Source: Prosthecobacter debontii (GTDB lineage Bacteria; Verrucomicrobiota; Verrucomicrobiia; Verrucomicrobiales; Akkermansiaceae). Taken from it: a DNA stretch of 32,554 bases. Location: the NCBI GenBank assembly GCA_945873125.1, contig CAMCBV010000033.1:1-32554 (forward strand), in the 5' to 3' direction. The number at the start of each line of letters is the position of its first letter. Position 1 is the first letter of the stretch. Shown here in pieces: positions 25,003-31,700 of the stretch. The notes beneath the pieces were generated by a model, which searched no databases, was not told the origin of the DNA, and saw nothing but the letters and a program-made list of their open reading frames with translations. Made by a program: the position numbers and the translations under genes.

Positions 25003-27015
25003 ATGATTTCTGTCCAAGCACTTCGCGTCGAGTTCGGCCCACGCATCCTATTCAATAACCTTTCCTTCTCCGTCCAACCACGCGAACGCATTGCCTTCGC
25101 TGGACACAACGGAGCAGGAAAATCGACGTTGATGAAATGCATCGCCGGAATCATCCCACCGAGCTCCGGAATCATCAGTGCCCCGAAAGGAACTAAAGTT
25201 GGCTATCTCCCACAGGAGGGTATTCACGTCAAAGGCCGCAGTCTATGGACGGAAACCGAATCCGCCTTCGGCGAGATTATGGCGCTCAAAGAAAAAGTTG
25301 ATCGCTTGTCGGATGAATTGGTCAAAATGGATCCGCGTTCCTCGCCTTACGGCGATCTCTTAGAGGAAATCGGCGAGCTCGAGCTGAAACTTTACGCAAA
25401 CGATCCCTCGTTGATGAAACCGAAAATCGAATCGGTTCTCAAAGGTCTCGGTTTCCAGGATAAAGATTTCACACGGGATTGCTCGGAGTTTTCCGGTGGC
25501 TGGCAAATGCGAATCGCGATGGCGAAGCTTTTTCTCCAGCAACCCGAAATCCTTCTCCTCGACGAACCGACCAACCACCTTGACATCGAAACGCAGATTT
25601 GGGTCGAGCAATACCTTGTCAACTACCCTGGCGCGATCCTACTCATCTCCCACGACCGGGCACTGCTGGATACGCTTTGCACAAGAACGATTGCTTTCGC
25701 CCATGGCCGCGCCGAAGAATACGCCGGTAATTTTTCCTACTTCGAGAGAGAGTCCGTCTTGCGTAAAGAAATCCAGTTGAAGCAATATACCGCGCAACAA
25801 CGGGAGATTGCTGAAACCCAACGGTTCATCGACCGCTTCCGTGCCTCCGCCAACAAAGCCACACTCGTCCAGTCTCGGATCAAACTGCTCGCAAAAGTCG
25901 TCCGTATCCCGGAACCCGAGCGTGATGATGCGGTAATGAATTTCAAATTTCCGCCCCCGCCAAACTCCGGTCATACGGTGGCAAAAGTCGAAAACGTCGC
26001 AAAAGCCTATGGTCCGCTGCAGATTTTCAACGGCTTCGATTTCGAAATCAACAAAGGTGAGAAATTCGCCATCGTCGGCCCGAACGGTGCGGGTAAATCT
26101 ACGTTTTGCCGGCTCGTCACCGCACAGGAAAAACCCGATTCCGGCAAGGTCACTCTCGGCCACAACGTCTCGCCATCGTTTTTCTCCCAGAACCACGCCG
26201 ATGAGCTCGATCCCGACCTCACGATTCTCGAAACCGTCCAAGCTGTCGCTTCCCGTGATGCGATGCCGCTCGTCCGGAACATTCTCGGTTGCTTCCTTTT
26301 CACCGGCGATGACGTTTTCAAAAAAATCGGTGTCCTCTCTGGAGGTGAACGCTCACGTGTAGCGCTGACCTGTATGTTACTCAAGCCTGCCAATTTTCTC
26401 ATCCTCGACGAGCCGACCAACCACCTCGACATGCAATCCCAAGGCGTTCTTCAACGTGCTCTGTTGGATTACCCCGGCAGCGTCATGATCGTTTCCCACA
26501 ACCGGGATTTCCTCGATTCGCTCGTCACCAAAACCCTAGAATTCCGCCCCGGCGAAGAACCACGACTTTTCCACGGAAACATCGCTTACTACCTCGATAA
26601 GAAAGCCGAGGAGAAATCATCCGGATTCACACCTACCCGCAAACCACCCGCCACCACGGCAGATGCGGAAGTCGGTAGGGTCGTTTTGACAAAACGACCG
26701 AACGAAGCACCTCCCGGTGTAAACCGCAAAGACCAACGGCGCCAAGAAGCCCAAGCCCGCGAAGCCCGTACCAAAATCCTCGCTCCACTTGAAAAGGAAC
26801 TCGAAGGCCTGGAAGAAAAAATCGCCGAGCAAGAATCCGCCCAAGCCACTCTCACCGCGGCACTCTCCAATCCAGATATATCCAGCGACGCCGAGAAACT
26901 CCGCTCCACCACCAATGCGGTCGAAAAGGTCACCAAAACGCTAGAACTCGCCTACACCCGCTGGTCAGCCCTCACGGAGGAAATCGAGCAGGTTAAATCG
27001 AAGCATGGCTTGTAA
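25003..27015 (+). CDS. ABC-F family ATPase (Uup/YheS-like)
   Basis: ABC-F proteins are soluble twin ATPases that act on the ribosome. Starting at ATG 25003 gives 670 residues beginning MISVQALRVEFG; an ATG at 24982 adds seven unlikely residues. Domain 1: Walker A GHNGAGKST (34-42), signature FSGGWQMR, Walker B LLLDEPTNHLD. The linker (about 245-320) contains the ribosome-contact arm. Domain 2: GPNGAGKST, LSGGERSR and LILDEPTNHLD. A C-terminal charged coiled coil (about 570-670), with a Pro/Thr/Lys-rich joint before it, resembles the Uup DNA-binding extension. No transmembrane segment occurs. It is followed by a sugar-catabolism row, apparently unrelated. Confidence 0.94.
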   Translation: MISVQALRVEFGPRILFNNLSFSVQPRERIAFAGHNGAGKSTLMKCIAGIIPPSSGIISAPKGTKVGYLPQEGIHVKGRSLWTETESAFGEIMALKEKVDRLSDELVKMDPRSSPYGDLLEEIGELELKLYANDPSLMKPKIESVLKGLGFQDKDFTRDCSEFSGGWQMRIAMAKLFLQQPEILLLDEPTNHLDIETQIWVEQYLVNYPGAILLISHDRALLDTLCTRTIAFAHGRAEEYAGNFSYFERESVLRKEIQLKQYTAQQREIAETQRFIDRFRASANKATLVQSRIKLLAKVVRIPEPERDDAVMNFKFPPPPNSGHTVAKVENVAKAYGPLQIFNGFDFEINKGEKFAIVGPNGAGKSTFCRLVTAQEKPDSGKVTLGHNVSPSFFSQNHADELDPDLTILETVQAVASRDAMPLVRNILGCFLFTGDDVFKKIGVLSGGERSRVALTCMLLKPANFLILDEPTNHLDMQSQGVLQRALLDYPGSVMIVSHNRDFLDSLVTKTLEFRPGEEPRLFHGNIAYYLDKKAEEKSSGFTPTRKPPATTADAEVGRVVLTKRPNEAPPGVNRKDQRRQEAQAREARTKILAPLEKELEGLEEKIAEQESAQATLTAALSNPDISSDAEKLRSTTNAVEKVTKTLELAYTRWSALTEEIEQVKSKHGL

Positions 27016-27039
27016 TTCCCTACTGGCATATTTCACAAT

Positions 27040-27076
27040 TTAACTCTTCACTCTTCACCACTCACCCTTCAACCCC
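27040..27076 (+). repeat. Heptad tract (TTCACTC family) before the RbsD/FucU gene
   Basis: Units TTAACTC, TTCACTC, TTCACCA, CTCACCC, TTCAACC run at 7-nt spacing and end two nucleotides before the ATG at 27077. They fill the space where a ribosome-binding site would be expected, and no purine-rich SD is present. Confidence 0.75.
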
Positions 27077-27487
27077 ATGCTCCAAAAAGGAATCCTCAAC
27101 CCCGACGTCCTCCACCTCCTCGCTCGCATTCGTCACACCAATACCCTCGTCATCGCTGACTGGGCGTTTCCTTACTGGGACGAGATCGAAACCGTCGACC
27201 TCACTCTTTGCCGTGGCATCCCCACGATCACCGATCTCCTCGATCTGCTGCACGATAACTTCAAAGTTGGCCAGATCTGGCAAGCCGAGGAATTCCTCAC
27301 CACCAACCCAACCGAAGTGATCCAGAAATACGAAACCTCCTTCAACGGTTTCAAAGGGCTCTATCCCAATGTCGAAGTCACCCGACTCCCGCACAACGAT
27401 TTCAAAAAACTCGTCCCCAATGCCATCGGCCTCATCCGCACCGGTGACACGACTGCCTATGGGAATATCATCTTGGAATCAGTCTAA
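27077..27487 (+). CDS. RbsD/FucU-family sugar mutarotase
   Basis: RbsD/FucU proteins interconvert sugar anomers (D-ribose pyranase or L-fucose mutarotase) and form ring-shaped oligomers. The 136 residues show the family pattern: KGILNPDVLHLLARIRHTNTLVIAD with H20 and D28 as catalytic candidates, and IGLIRTGDTTAYGNIIL at the C-terminus. The later genes (TIM-barrel isomerase, L-galactose-dehydrogenase-like AKR, Zn-type dehydrogenase, UxaE) suggest a sugar such as L-fucose or a hexuronate, but the sugar specificity cannot be told from sequence. It starts a plus-strand row after the ABC-F gene. Confidence 0.88.
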   Translation: MLQKGILNPDVLHLLARIRHTNTLVIADWAFPYWDEIETVDLTLCRGIPTITDLLDLLHDNFKVGQIWQAEEFLTTNPTEVIQKYETSFNGFKGLYPNVEVTRLPHNDFKKLVPNAIGLIRTGDTTAYGNIILESV

Positions 27488-27497
27488 GAAAGGAACT

Positions 27498-27513
27498 GCG
27501 ATTTATAAATCGC
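27498..27513. repeat. 16-bp perfect palindrome
   Basis: GCGATTTATAAATCGC is fully self-complementary. It lies in the 74-nt gap between the RbsD/FucU gene and the isomerase gene, immediately before a 16-nt box (ACAACCCAAGTCTTCC, 27515-27530) also found with two changes before the dehydrogenase gene at 30164-30179. A regulator site is possible, but the length and symmetry also fit a repeat unit. Confidence 0.5.
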
Positions 27514-27535
27514 TACAACCCAAGTCTTCCTTGGA

Positions 27536-27561
27536 GTTTAAAGTTTAAAATTGAAATTTTC
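27536..27561 (+). repeat. Heptad tract (GTTTAAA family) before the isomerase gene
   Basis: GTTTAAA, GTTTAAA, ATTGAAA, then TTTTC, run straight into the ATG at 27562. Same family and orientation as at trpA (6124-6151) and the DppD-like gene (17358-17385). Confidence 0.7.
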
Positions 27562-28371
27562 ATGCGCACTGCCATCACCCTCTGCCAAGTTCCCGAAGCC
27601 GCCGCTGGTCCTTTCGTCTTCCATGAACCCCTCGCGCAAGGCTTCGCACTCGCCAAAGAGTTTGGTTATGATGATGTCGAACTTTTCCTTCCAGGACCCA
27701 AGCATGTGGCGGTTTCCGAGATTCAATCTCTATCAGAAACCCACGGCCTCGGCATCGCCGCGGTCGGCACAGGAGCGGGCATGGTGAAACACGGGCTTTC
27801 ACTCACCGATCCATCCCTCGACAAACGCATCGCCGCTCTCGATTTCATCGAACAAATGATCGCCTTCGGTGGTCAACTCGGCGCTCCCGCGATTCTCGGA
27901 TCGATGCAGGGAAAATGGGGCGGTGAAGTTTCCAAAGACCAAGCCCTCGAATGGTTAGCCGATGCCCTTCGCATTGCCGGAAACACTGCTGCGAAATACA
28001 ATGTCCCGTTCATCTACGAGCCGCTGAACCGCTACGAAACAAATCTCATCAACCGCCTCACCGATGGCGCTGATTTCATCGAAGCCAATTCACTAGAAAA
28101 CGTCGTCCTGCTTGCCGATTTGTTTCACATGAACATCGAGGAAACCGATCTCGCCGCCTCGCTGCGCGCAGCAGGCAAACACATCGGCCACGTCCACTAC
28201 GCAGATTCCAACCGCCGCGCGATGGGCCTCGGCCACACGAATCCAGCTCCTATCGTCGACGCACTCAAAGAAATCGGTTACCAAGGTCACCTCTCAGCAG
28301 AAATCCTTCCCCTCCCCGATCCCAAAACCGCCGCCCAACAAACCATGAAATCCATCAGGAGCGTAATGTAA
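27562..28371 (+). CDS. TIM-barrel sugar isomerase/epimerase (AP endonuclease 2 family)
   Basis: The 269-residue protein is of the xylose-isomerase-like TIM-barrel family, which covers hydroxypyruvate isomerases, 3-ketose epimerases and related enzymes. Metal-ligand regions are FIYEPLNRYETNLINR (Glu near residue 153), ADLFHMNIEE (Asp/His near 188) and HVHYADSNR (His near 212), with a last Glu in LSAEILPL. These fit a divalent-metal 3-epimerase or isomerase. It lies between a RbsD/FucU mutarotase and an L-galactose-dehydrogenase-like AKR, so it probably acts on an aldose or ketose of the same pathway. The exact substrate is not determined. Confidence 0.85.
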   Translation: MRTAITLCQVPEAAAGPFVFHEPLAQGFALAKEFGYDDVELFLPGPKHVAVSEIQSLSETHGLGIAAVGTGAGMVKHGLSLTDPSLDKRIAALDFIEQMIAFGGQLGAPAILGSMQGKWGGEVSKDQALEWLADALRIAGNTAAKYNVPFIYEPLNRYETNLINRLTDGADFIEANSLENVVLLADLFHMNIEETDLAASLRAAGKHIGHVHYADSNRRAMGLGHTNPAPIVDALKEIGYQGHLSAEILPLPDPKTAAQQTMKSIRSVM

Positions 28372-28376
28372 TTTTT

Positions 28377-28513
28377 CAACGCAAAGGCGCAAAAATCGCA
28401 AAGTTACGCAAAGGGGTAACATAAGTTCAGACTTCAAAACTTAAACATCCATAAAAGACTCATCCAACAACCCGAGCTTTGCGAACCTTCGCGATTTTTG
28501 CGCCTTTGCGTTG
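28377..28513. repeat. Long inverted repeat of CGCAAAG units
   Basis: A 37-nt left arm (28377-28413) and right arm (28477-28513) are inverted copies with 34 of 37 positions matching. Each arm consists of repeated CGCAAAG-like units separated by 1-3 nt (starts CAACGCAAAGGCGCAAAA). The loop is 63 nt. The structure fills the gap between the isomerase and AKR genes. It contains in-frame start codons for a false AKR N-terminal extension (28498), which are rejected. From memory, CGCAAAG arrays occur between genes in several environmental bacterial phyla; their function is unknown. Confidence 0.7.
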
Positions 28514-28533
28514 AACTCTTTAAATCGAACATT

Positions 28534-28560
28534 GATCACTCGCCACTTACCAGTCACCCC
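28534..28560 (+). repeat. Degenerate heptad tract before the AKR gene
   Basis: GATCACT, CGCCACT, TACCAGT, then CACCCC lead into the ATG at 28561. The CACT motif recurs each 7 nt but less regularly than in the TTCACTC tracts; it seems a decayed or variant member. Confidence 0.5.
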
Positions 28561-29499
28561 ATGCAAACTCGAAAACTAGGCAACACCAATATCGACCTCC
28601 CCATTCTCTCATTCGGCGCCTCATCTCTTGGCGCGGAGTTTCGTTCGATCTCGCTCGACGAAGCGATGCTATCCACCAAGACCGCCCTCGATCTTGGAAT
28701 GAACTTCATCGACACCTCACCGTTCTACGGACGAGGCATGTCGGAAATTATGTTAGGATTGGGTCTCAAAGGAATTTCCCGCGATTCCTATTTACTCGGT
28801 TCCAAGCTGGGTCGCTATTCCGACGTCCATTTCGATTTCTCCGCAAAACGCGTTGAGGAGTCATTGCATATTTCCCTCCAGCGCTTGAAAACCGATTACC
28901 TCGATATCATGTTGCTGCATGACGTGGAGTTCGTGCCTCTCGAACAGATATGGACTGAAACCCTCCCCGCTCTCGTGAAGCTCAAAGAGCAAGGCAAAGT
29001 CCGCGCGATTGGTTTTTCCTGCTACCCACTGAAAACTTTCAACACCGTTCTCGACCATATCGAGGACGAGATCGACTGCGTGCTCAGCTACAACCGCTAC
29101 ACACTGCAAAACACCAGCTTCGCCTCAGAAATCCTTCCACGCCTCAAAGCGAAAAACATCGGCGCCATGAACGCGGGACCGTTCTCAGCAAGACTCCTGA
29201 CCAATGCCGAGCTTCCGGAATGGTTGAAGGAGCCAGAGAACGTCAAACAAGCCGCACGTGATGCAGCAAAACTCTGCGCCGACAACGGGGTCGATATCGC
29301 CCAACTCGCTATTCAATTTTCCTGCGAGTATCCCGACATCGCCACCACCATCGCCGGTTCCGCCAACCCAAAGAACATCGCCAAATGGGCCGAATGGTTA
29401 GCCGCCCCCATCGACCGAGAACTCCTCAAACAAGTCCTGACCATCTTCGGACCCGTCAAAGACATCGGCCACAAAGAAGGACTTGCGGAAAATAATTAA
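28561..29499 (+). CDS. Aldo/keto reductase, L-galactose-dehydrogenase-like
   Basis: The ATG at 28561 gives 312 residues beginning MQTRKLGNTNIDLPILSFGAS. The catalytic tetrad of AKRs is visible: D51, Y56 (DTSPFYG), K82 (GSKLGR), H120 (LLHDVEF). The LLHDVEFV and DIMLLHD stretches resemble plant L-galactose dehydrogenase and bacterial L-fucose/D-threo-aldose 1-dehydrogenases, which oxidise the sugar C1 to a lactone using NAD(P). With the mutarotase upstream this fits oxidation of L-fucose or L-galactose. A frame starting at 28498 would read through the CGCAAAG repeat, so it is rejected. The stop codon overlaps the first unit of the next heptad tract. Confidence 0.88.
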   Translation: MQTRKLGNTNIDLPILSFGASSLGAEFRSISLDEAMLSTKTALDLGMNFIDTSPFYGRGMSEIMLGLGLKGISRDSYLLGSKLGRYSDVHFDFSAKRVEESLHISLQRLKTDYLDIMLLHDVEFVPLEQIWTETLPALVKLKEQGKVRAIGFSCYPLKTFNTVLDHIEDEIDCVLSYNRYTLQNTSFASEILPRLKAKNIGAMNAGPFSARLLTNAELPEWLKEPENVKQAARDAAKLCADNGVDIAQLAIQFSCEYPDIATTIAGSANPKNIAKWAEWLAAPIDRELLKQVLTIFGPVKDIGHKEGLAENN

Positions 29500-29532
29500 A
29501 CTCTAAAATTTAAATTCTAAACTTCAATTTAA
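29498..29532 (-). repeat. Heptad tract (GTTTAAA family, inverted) after the AKR gene
   Basis: AAACTCT, AAAATTT, AAATTCT, AAACTTC, AATTTAA follow at exact 7-nt spacing. Read on the minus strand it is like the tracts upstream of trpA and the DppD-like gene. The AKR stop codon (29497-29499) lies at its left edge. Confidence 0.65.
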
Positions 29533-29542
29533 GACCTCTGCT

Positions 29543-29561
29543 TTCACTATTCACTCTTCTT
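29543..29561 (+). repeat. Heptad tract (TTCACTC family) before the ORF6N gene
   Basis: TTCACTA, TTCACTC and TTCTT run directly into the ATG at 29562. With the previous tract, this means two different heptad families occupy the 62-nt gap before the ORF6N gene. Confidence 0.6.
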
Positions 29562-30161
29562 ATGCCCCCCACGAAGAAAACCGCCAAAAAGAAATCCGCG
29601 TCAAAACTGACACCCGCCGCCCTCATCCCCGAGCAACTCGCCCCACTCGTTATTCGGCTTCGACGAGAAAACGTGATTCTGGACTCCGATATTGCCGAGC
29701 TTTATGGGGTGGAAACGAAACGTCTTAATGAAGCCGTCAAAAGAAACATCGAAAGATTTCCAGCCGACTTCATGTTCCAACTTAGCACAGAAGAAGAAAA
29801 CTTGAGGTCACAATCTGTGACCTTAAAGCGGGGACAAAGTTCTTTGAGGTCGCAATCTGCGACCTCAAGTTCCCACGGTGGCCGCCGCACTCTCCCTTAC
29901 GCCTTCACCGAACAAGGTGTCGCCATGCTTTCCTCCGTCCTCCGCTCTCCTCGAGCCGTTGAGGTCAACATCGCCATCATGCGCACCTTCGTCCAACTCC
30001 GCTCGCTCATGCAGTCAAACAAGCTTTTGGCGGAAAAAATCGAAAAACTTGAGGAAAAATACGATCAAAACTTCCAAATCGTCTTCGACGCCATTAAGCA
30101 ACTCATCGCCGCCGACGACAACCCAAGCAAAGAACTCGGATTCCACACCATCAAAGGTTAA
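29562..30161 (+). CDS. ORF6N-domain DNA-binding protein with duplicated segment
   Basis: The 199-residue protein has a Lys-rich N-terminus (1-15), then an ORF6N domain (about 25-125): VILDSDIAELYGVETKRLNEAV, NIERFPADFMFQL and GGRRTLPYAFTEQGVAMLSSVL. ORF6N/KilA-N proteins are common in phages and bacterial chromosomes, and related domains bind DNA. A C-terminal coiled coil (about 145-180) follows. Residues 81-94 and 95-108 are a direct 14-residue duplication (both begin LRSQS), which inserts 14 residues between two conserved ORF6N blocks. The underlying DNA forms two palindromes. The gene lies inside a sugar-catabolism row, flanked by heptad tracts, so it is probably an insertion. Its target is unknown. 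Confidence 0.85.
   Translation: MPPTKKTAKKKSASKLTPAALIPEQLAPLVIRLRRENVILDSDIAELYGVETKRLNEAVKRNIERFPADFMFQLSTEEENLRSQSVTLKRGQSSLRSQSATSSSHGGRRTLPYAFTEQGVAMLSSVLRSPRAVEVNIAIMRTFVQLRSLMQSNKLLAEKIEKLEEKYDQNFQIVFDAIKQLIAADDNPSKELGFHTIKG
29802..29826. repeat. Intragenic palindrome 1 in the ORF6N gene
   Basis: TTGAGGTCAC and GTGACCTTAA pair (9 of 10) around the loop AATCT, 25 nt in all, in-frame within the ORF6N gene. Confidence 0.8.
29844..29868. repeat. Intragenic palindrome 2 in the ORF6N gene
   Basis: TTGAGGTCGC and GCGACCTCAA pair perfectly around the same loop AATCT. It starts exactly 42 nt after palindrome 1, so both lie at the same codon phase. The single stem change at the central pairs (CAC/GTG to CGC/GCG) is compensated on both arms. 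Confidence 0.85.
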
Positions 30162-30163
30162 GC

Positions 30164-30216
30164 ACAACCGCAGTCTTCCCTAATTTCAAATATCCCAATA
30201 TCCAATCCCTTTTCCC
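30164..30216 (+). repeat. ACAACC-AGTCTTCC box plus AATATCC heptads before the dehydrogenase gene
   Basis: ACAACCGCAGTCTTCC (30164-30179) matches 27515-27530 at 14 of 16 positions. AATATCC (30189-30195) and AATATCC (30197-30203) with AATCCC follow, at 7-8 nt spacing, and the stretch ends at the ATG at 30217. Layout (box, then periodic tract, then start codon) is shared with the isomerase gene. Confidence 0.6.
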
Positions 30217-31260
30217 ATGCACGCCATCGAATTCACCGAGCCAAATCTCATCACCATCATCGATCGTCCGAACGAAGAAAACCCAGGACCCGGTCAAGCT
30301 GTCGTCCGCACCCACCGCATGGGAATTTGTGGCACGGATCTTTCCTGCTACCTTGGGAAATTTCCATTCTTTGCCTACCCACGTACTCCTGGTCATGAGC
30401 TAGGACTCGAAGTTGTTGCTGTTGGCGAAGGCGTGACCAACGTGAAACCCGGCGACAAATGCTCGCTTGAGCCTTATGTGAACGATCCGGAATCTCCAAC
30501 CTCGAAAAAAGGCAACTCCAACTGCTGCCCTGGCGTTCAAGTCATTGGTGTTCACAACAACGGCGGTCTCCGCAAAGGCACATTTATCGTTCCCGCCCGC
30601 AAGCTTCATCCCGGTAATGATCTCTCCTACGATCAACTCGCCTTGGTTGAGACTCTGGCAATTGGTTACCACGCCGTGCAACGCGGTAATCCAAAACCCG
30701 GTGAAACTGTCCTCGTCATCGGCGCAGGTCCCATCGGTCTCGCTTGCTTGGAGTTCCTAAAACTTATGGAAGGTGTGAACGTGATCGTCATGGACATGGT
30801 TCAGGGCCGTCTCGATTTCTGTGCCAAAAACCTCGGCATCAAAACCGGCGTCCTCGCAAAAGCCGATGGCTCTCATCTCTCCGATCTCGAAAAAATCACC
30901 AACGGAAATCTCTGCGATATGATCATCGATGCCACGGGCTCTCCACGCTCCATGTCGACCTGTTTCGAATACGCCGCCTTCACCGGTCGTGTTGTCTACG
31001 TCGGCATCACCACATCGGATCTCCAGTTCCCACACGCTCCGGTCTTCCATCGCCGCGAACTTACCCTGCTCGCCTCGCGCAACGCCCTTCCATCCGATTT
31101 CCCCGAAATCATCAACCTGATCCGCCAAGGCAAAATCAACACCGACATCTGGATCACTCACCGCATCACTTTCGACGAAGTCCCAGAAAAATTCGCCCAG
31201 TTCACCGACCCCAATCTCGGCGCGATCAAGGCAATTATAATGGTGAATAGTGAAGAGTGA
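30217..31260 (+). CDS. Zinc-type medium-chain alcohol/polyol dehydrogenase
   Basis: The 347-residue MDR enzyme has the catalytic zinc ligands C38 (GICGTDL), H60-E61 (GHELG) and a later Glu in ALVETLAIGYHAV. The NAD-binding motif VIGAGPIGLA is near 165-175. The structural zinc lobe is degenerate: instead of four evenly spaced Cys, only NSNCC is found (about 101-105). Related MDRs act on sugars or sugar acids (sorbitol, L-threonine, L-fuconate-like dehydrogenases). Context with a mutarotase, AKR and UxaE suggests a role in the same pathway. The last codons (VNSEE and the stop) are written in a 7-nt repeat, so the natural C-terminus may have been altered. The start is preceded by another repeat tract. 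Confidence 0.85.
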   Translation: MHAIEFTEPNLITIIDRPNEENPGPGQAVVRTHRMGICGTDLSCYLGKFPFFAYPRTPGHELGLEVVAVGEGVTNVKPGDKCSLEPYVNDPESPTSKKGNSNCCPGVQVIGVHNNGGLRKGTFIVPARKLHPGNDLSYDQLALVETLAIGYHAVQRGNPKPGETVLVIGAGPIGLACLEFLKLMEGVNVIVMDMVQGRLDFCAKNLGIKTGVLAKADGSHLSDLEKITNGNLCDMIIDATGSPRSMSTCFEYAAFTGRVVYVGITTSDLQFPHAPVFHRRELTLLASRNALPSDFPEIINLIRQGKINTDIWITHRITFDEVPEKFAQFTDPNLGAIKAIIMVNSEE

Positions 31261-31270
31261 ATAGTGAAAG
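31243..31270 (-). repeat. Heptad tract (TTCACTC family, inverted) at the end of the dehydrogenase gene
   Basis: GTGAATA, GTGAAGA, GTGAATA, GTGAAAG repeat at exact 7-nt spacing. Read on the minus strand these are TATTCAC and TCTTCAC, the inverse of the tract at 31669-31700. The tract encodes the last residues and stop of the dehydrogenase and ends 4 nt before the ATG of the four-helix-bundle gene. Confidence 0.75.
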
Positions 31271-31274
31271 AATT

Positions 31275-31634
31275 ATGTCTAACTCCCCCCAAGATATAAA
31301 AGAACGTAGCTTTGAATTTGCAGTAAGAATCATACACCTATGCCAAGAACTCGAAAGAAAACCAGGAGTATCAAAAACCCTAGCTAATCAAATCCTAAGA
31401 TCTGGAACTTCAATTGGAGCAAACATCGAAGAAGCAAATGGGAGTCAAAGTCGCGCAGATTTCACGGCCAAAATGTATATTTCGTGCAAAGAATCCAGAG
31501 AAACCAACTACTGGTTGAGACTTCTACAGCGAACTCATATCCTTTCAAATGAGCTTCTAAACCCTATGATTGACGAATCAAATCAACTTATCGCAATCCT
31601 CACCACCATTGTTAAAAAATCCCGCAACAAATAA
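31275..31634 (+). CDS. Four-helix-bundle protein (S23/23S rRNA IVS family)
   Basis: From ATG 31275 the protein has 119 residues beginning MSNSPQDIKERSFEFAV; an ATG at 31257 would start within the heptad tract. The sequence (FEFAVRIIHLCQEL, LANQILRSGTSIGANIEEAN, KMYISCKESRETNYWLRLL) matches the family of four-helix-bundle proteins first seen in intervening sequences of 23S rRNA genes and also in free-standing genes. The family is related in fold to the Avd protein of diversity-generating retroelements. Its function is not known. No rRNA gene is near. Base composition is visibly A-richer than neighbours. It lies between inverted TTCACTC-type tracts, which suggests insertion as a unit into the catabolic row. 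Confidence 0.88.
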   Translation: MSNSPQDIKERSFEFAVRIIHLCQELERKPGVSKTLANQILRSGTSIGANIEEANGSQSRADFTAKMYISCKESRETNYWLRLLQRTHILSNELLNPMIDESNQLIAILTTIVKKSRNK

Positions 31635-31668
31635 TTTTAGAGACTAATTCAATTCTTCATCTCTTCCT

Positions 31669-31700
31669 TTCACTCTTCACTCTTCACCATTCACTATTCC
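31669..31700 (+). repeat. Heptad tract (TTCACTC family) before uxaE
   Basis: TTCACTC, TTCACTC, TTCACCA, TTCACTA, TTCC run at exact 7-nt spacing into the ATG at 31701. It is the inverted partner of 31243-31270 on the other side of the four-helix-bundle gene. No Shine-Dalgarno sequence is seen within the 32 nt before the start. Confidence 0.8.

Noticed and set aside
28498..28560. Upstream start of the AKR gene
   Set aside because: The 21 additional codons are encoded by the CGCAAAG repeat and the heptad tract; family starts begin at MQTRKLG.
31275..31634. 23S rRNA intervening sequence
   Set aside because: The family is typical of such inserts, but there is no 23S rRNA sequence on either side.
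27040..31700. Periodic tracts as CRISPR or tRNA-like structures
   Set aside because: Units are 7-8 nt without spacers of constant length, and no cas gene is present.
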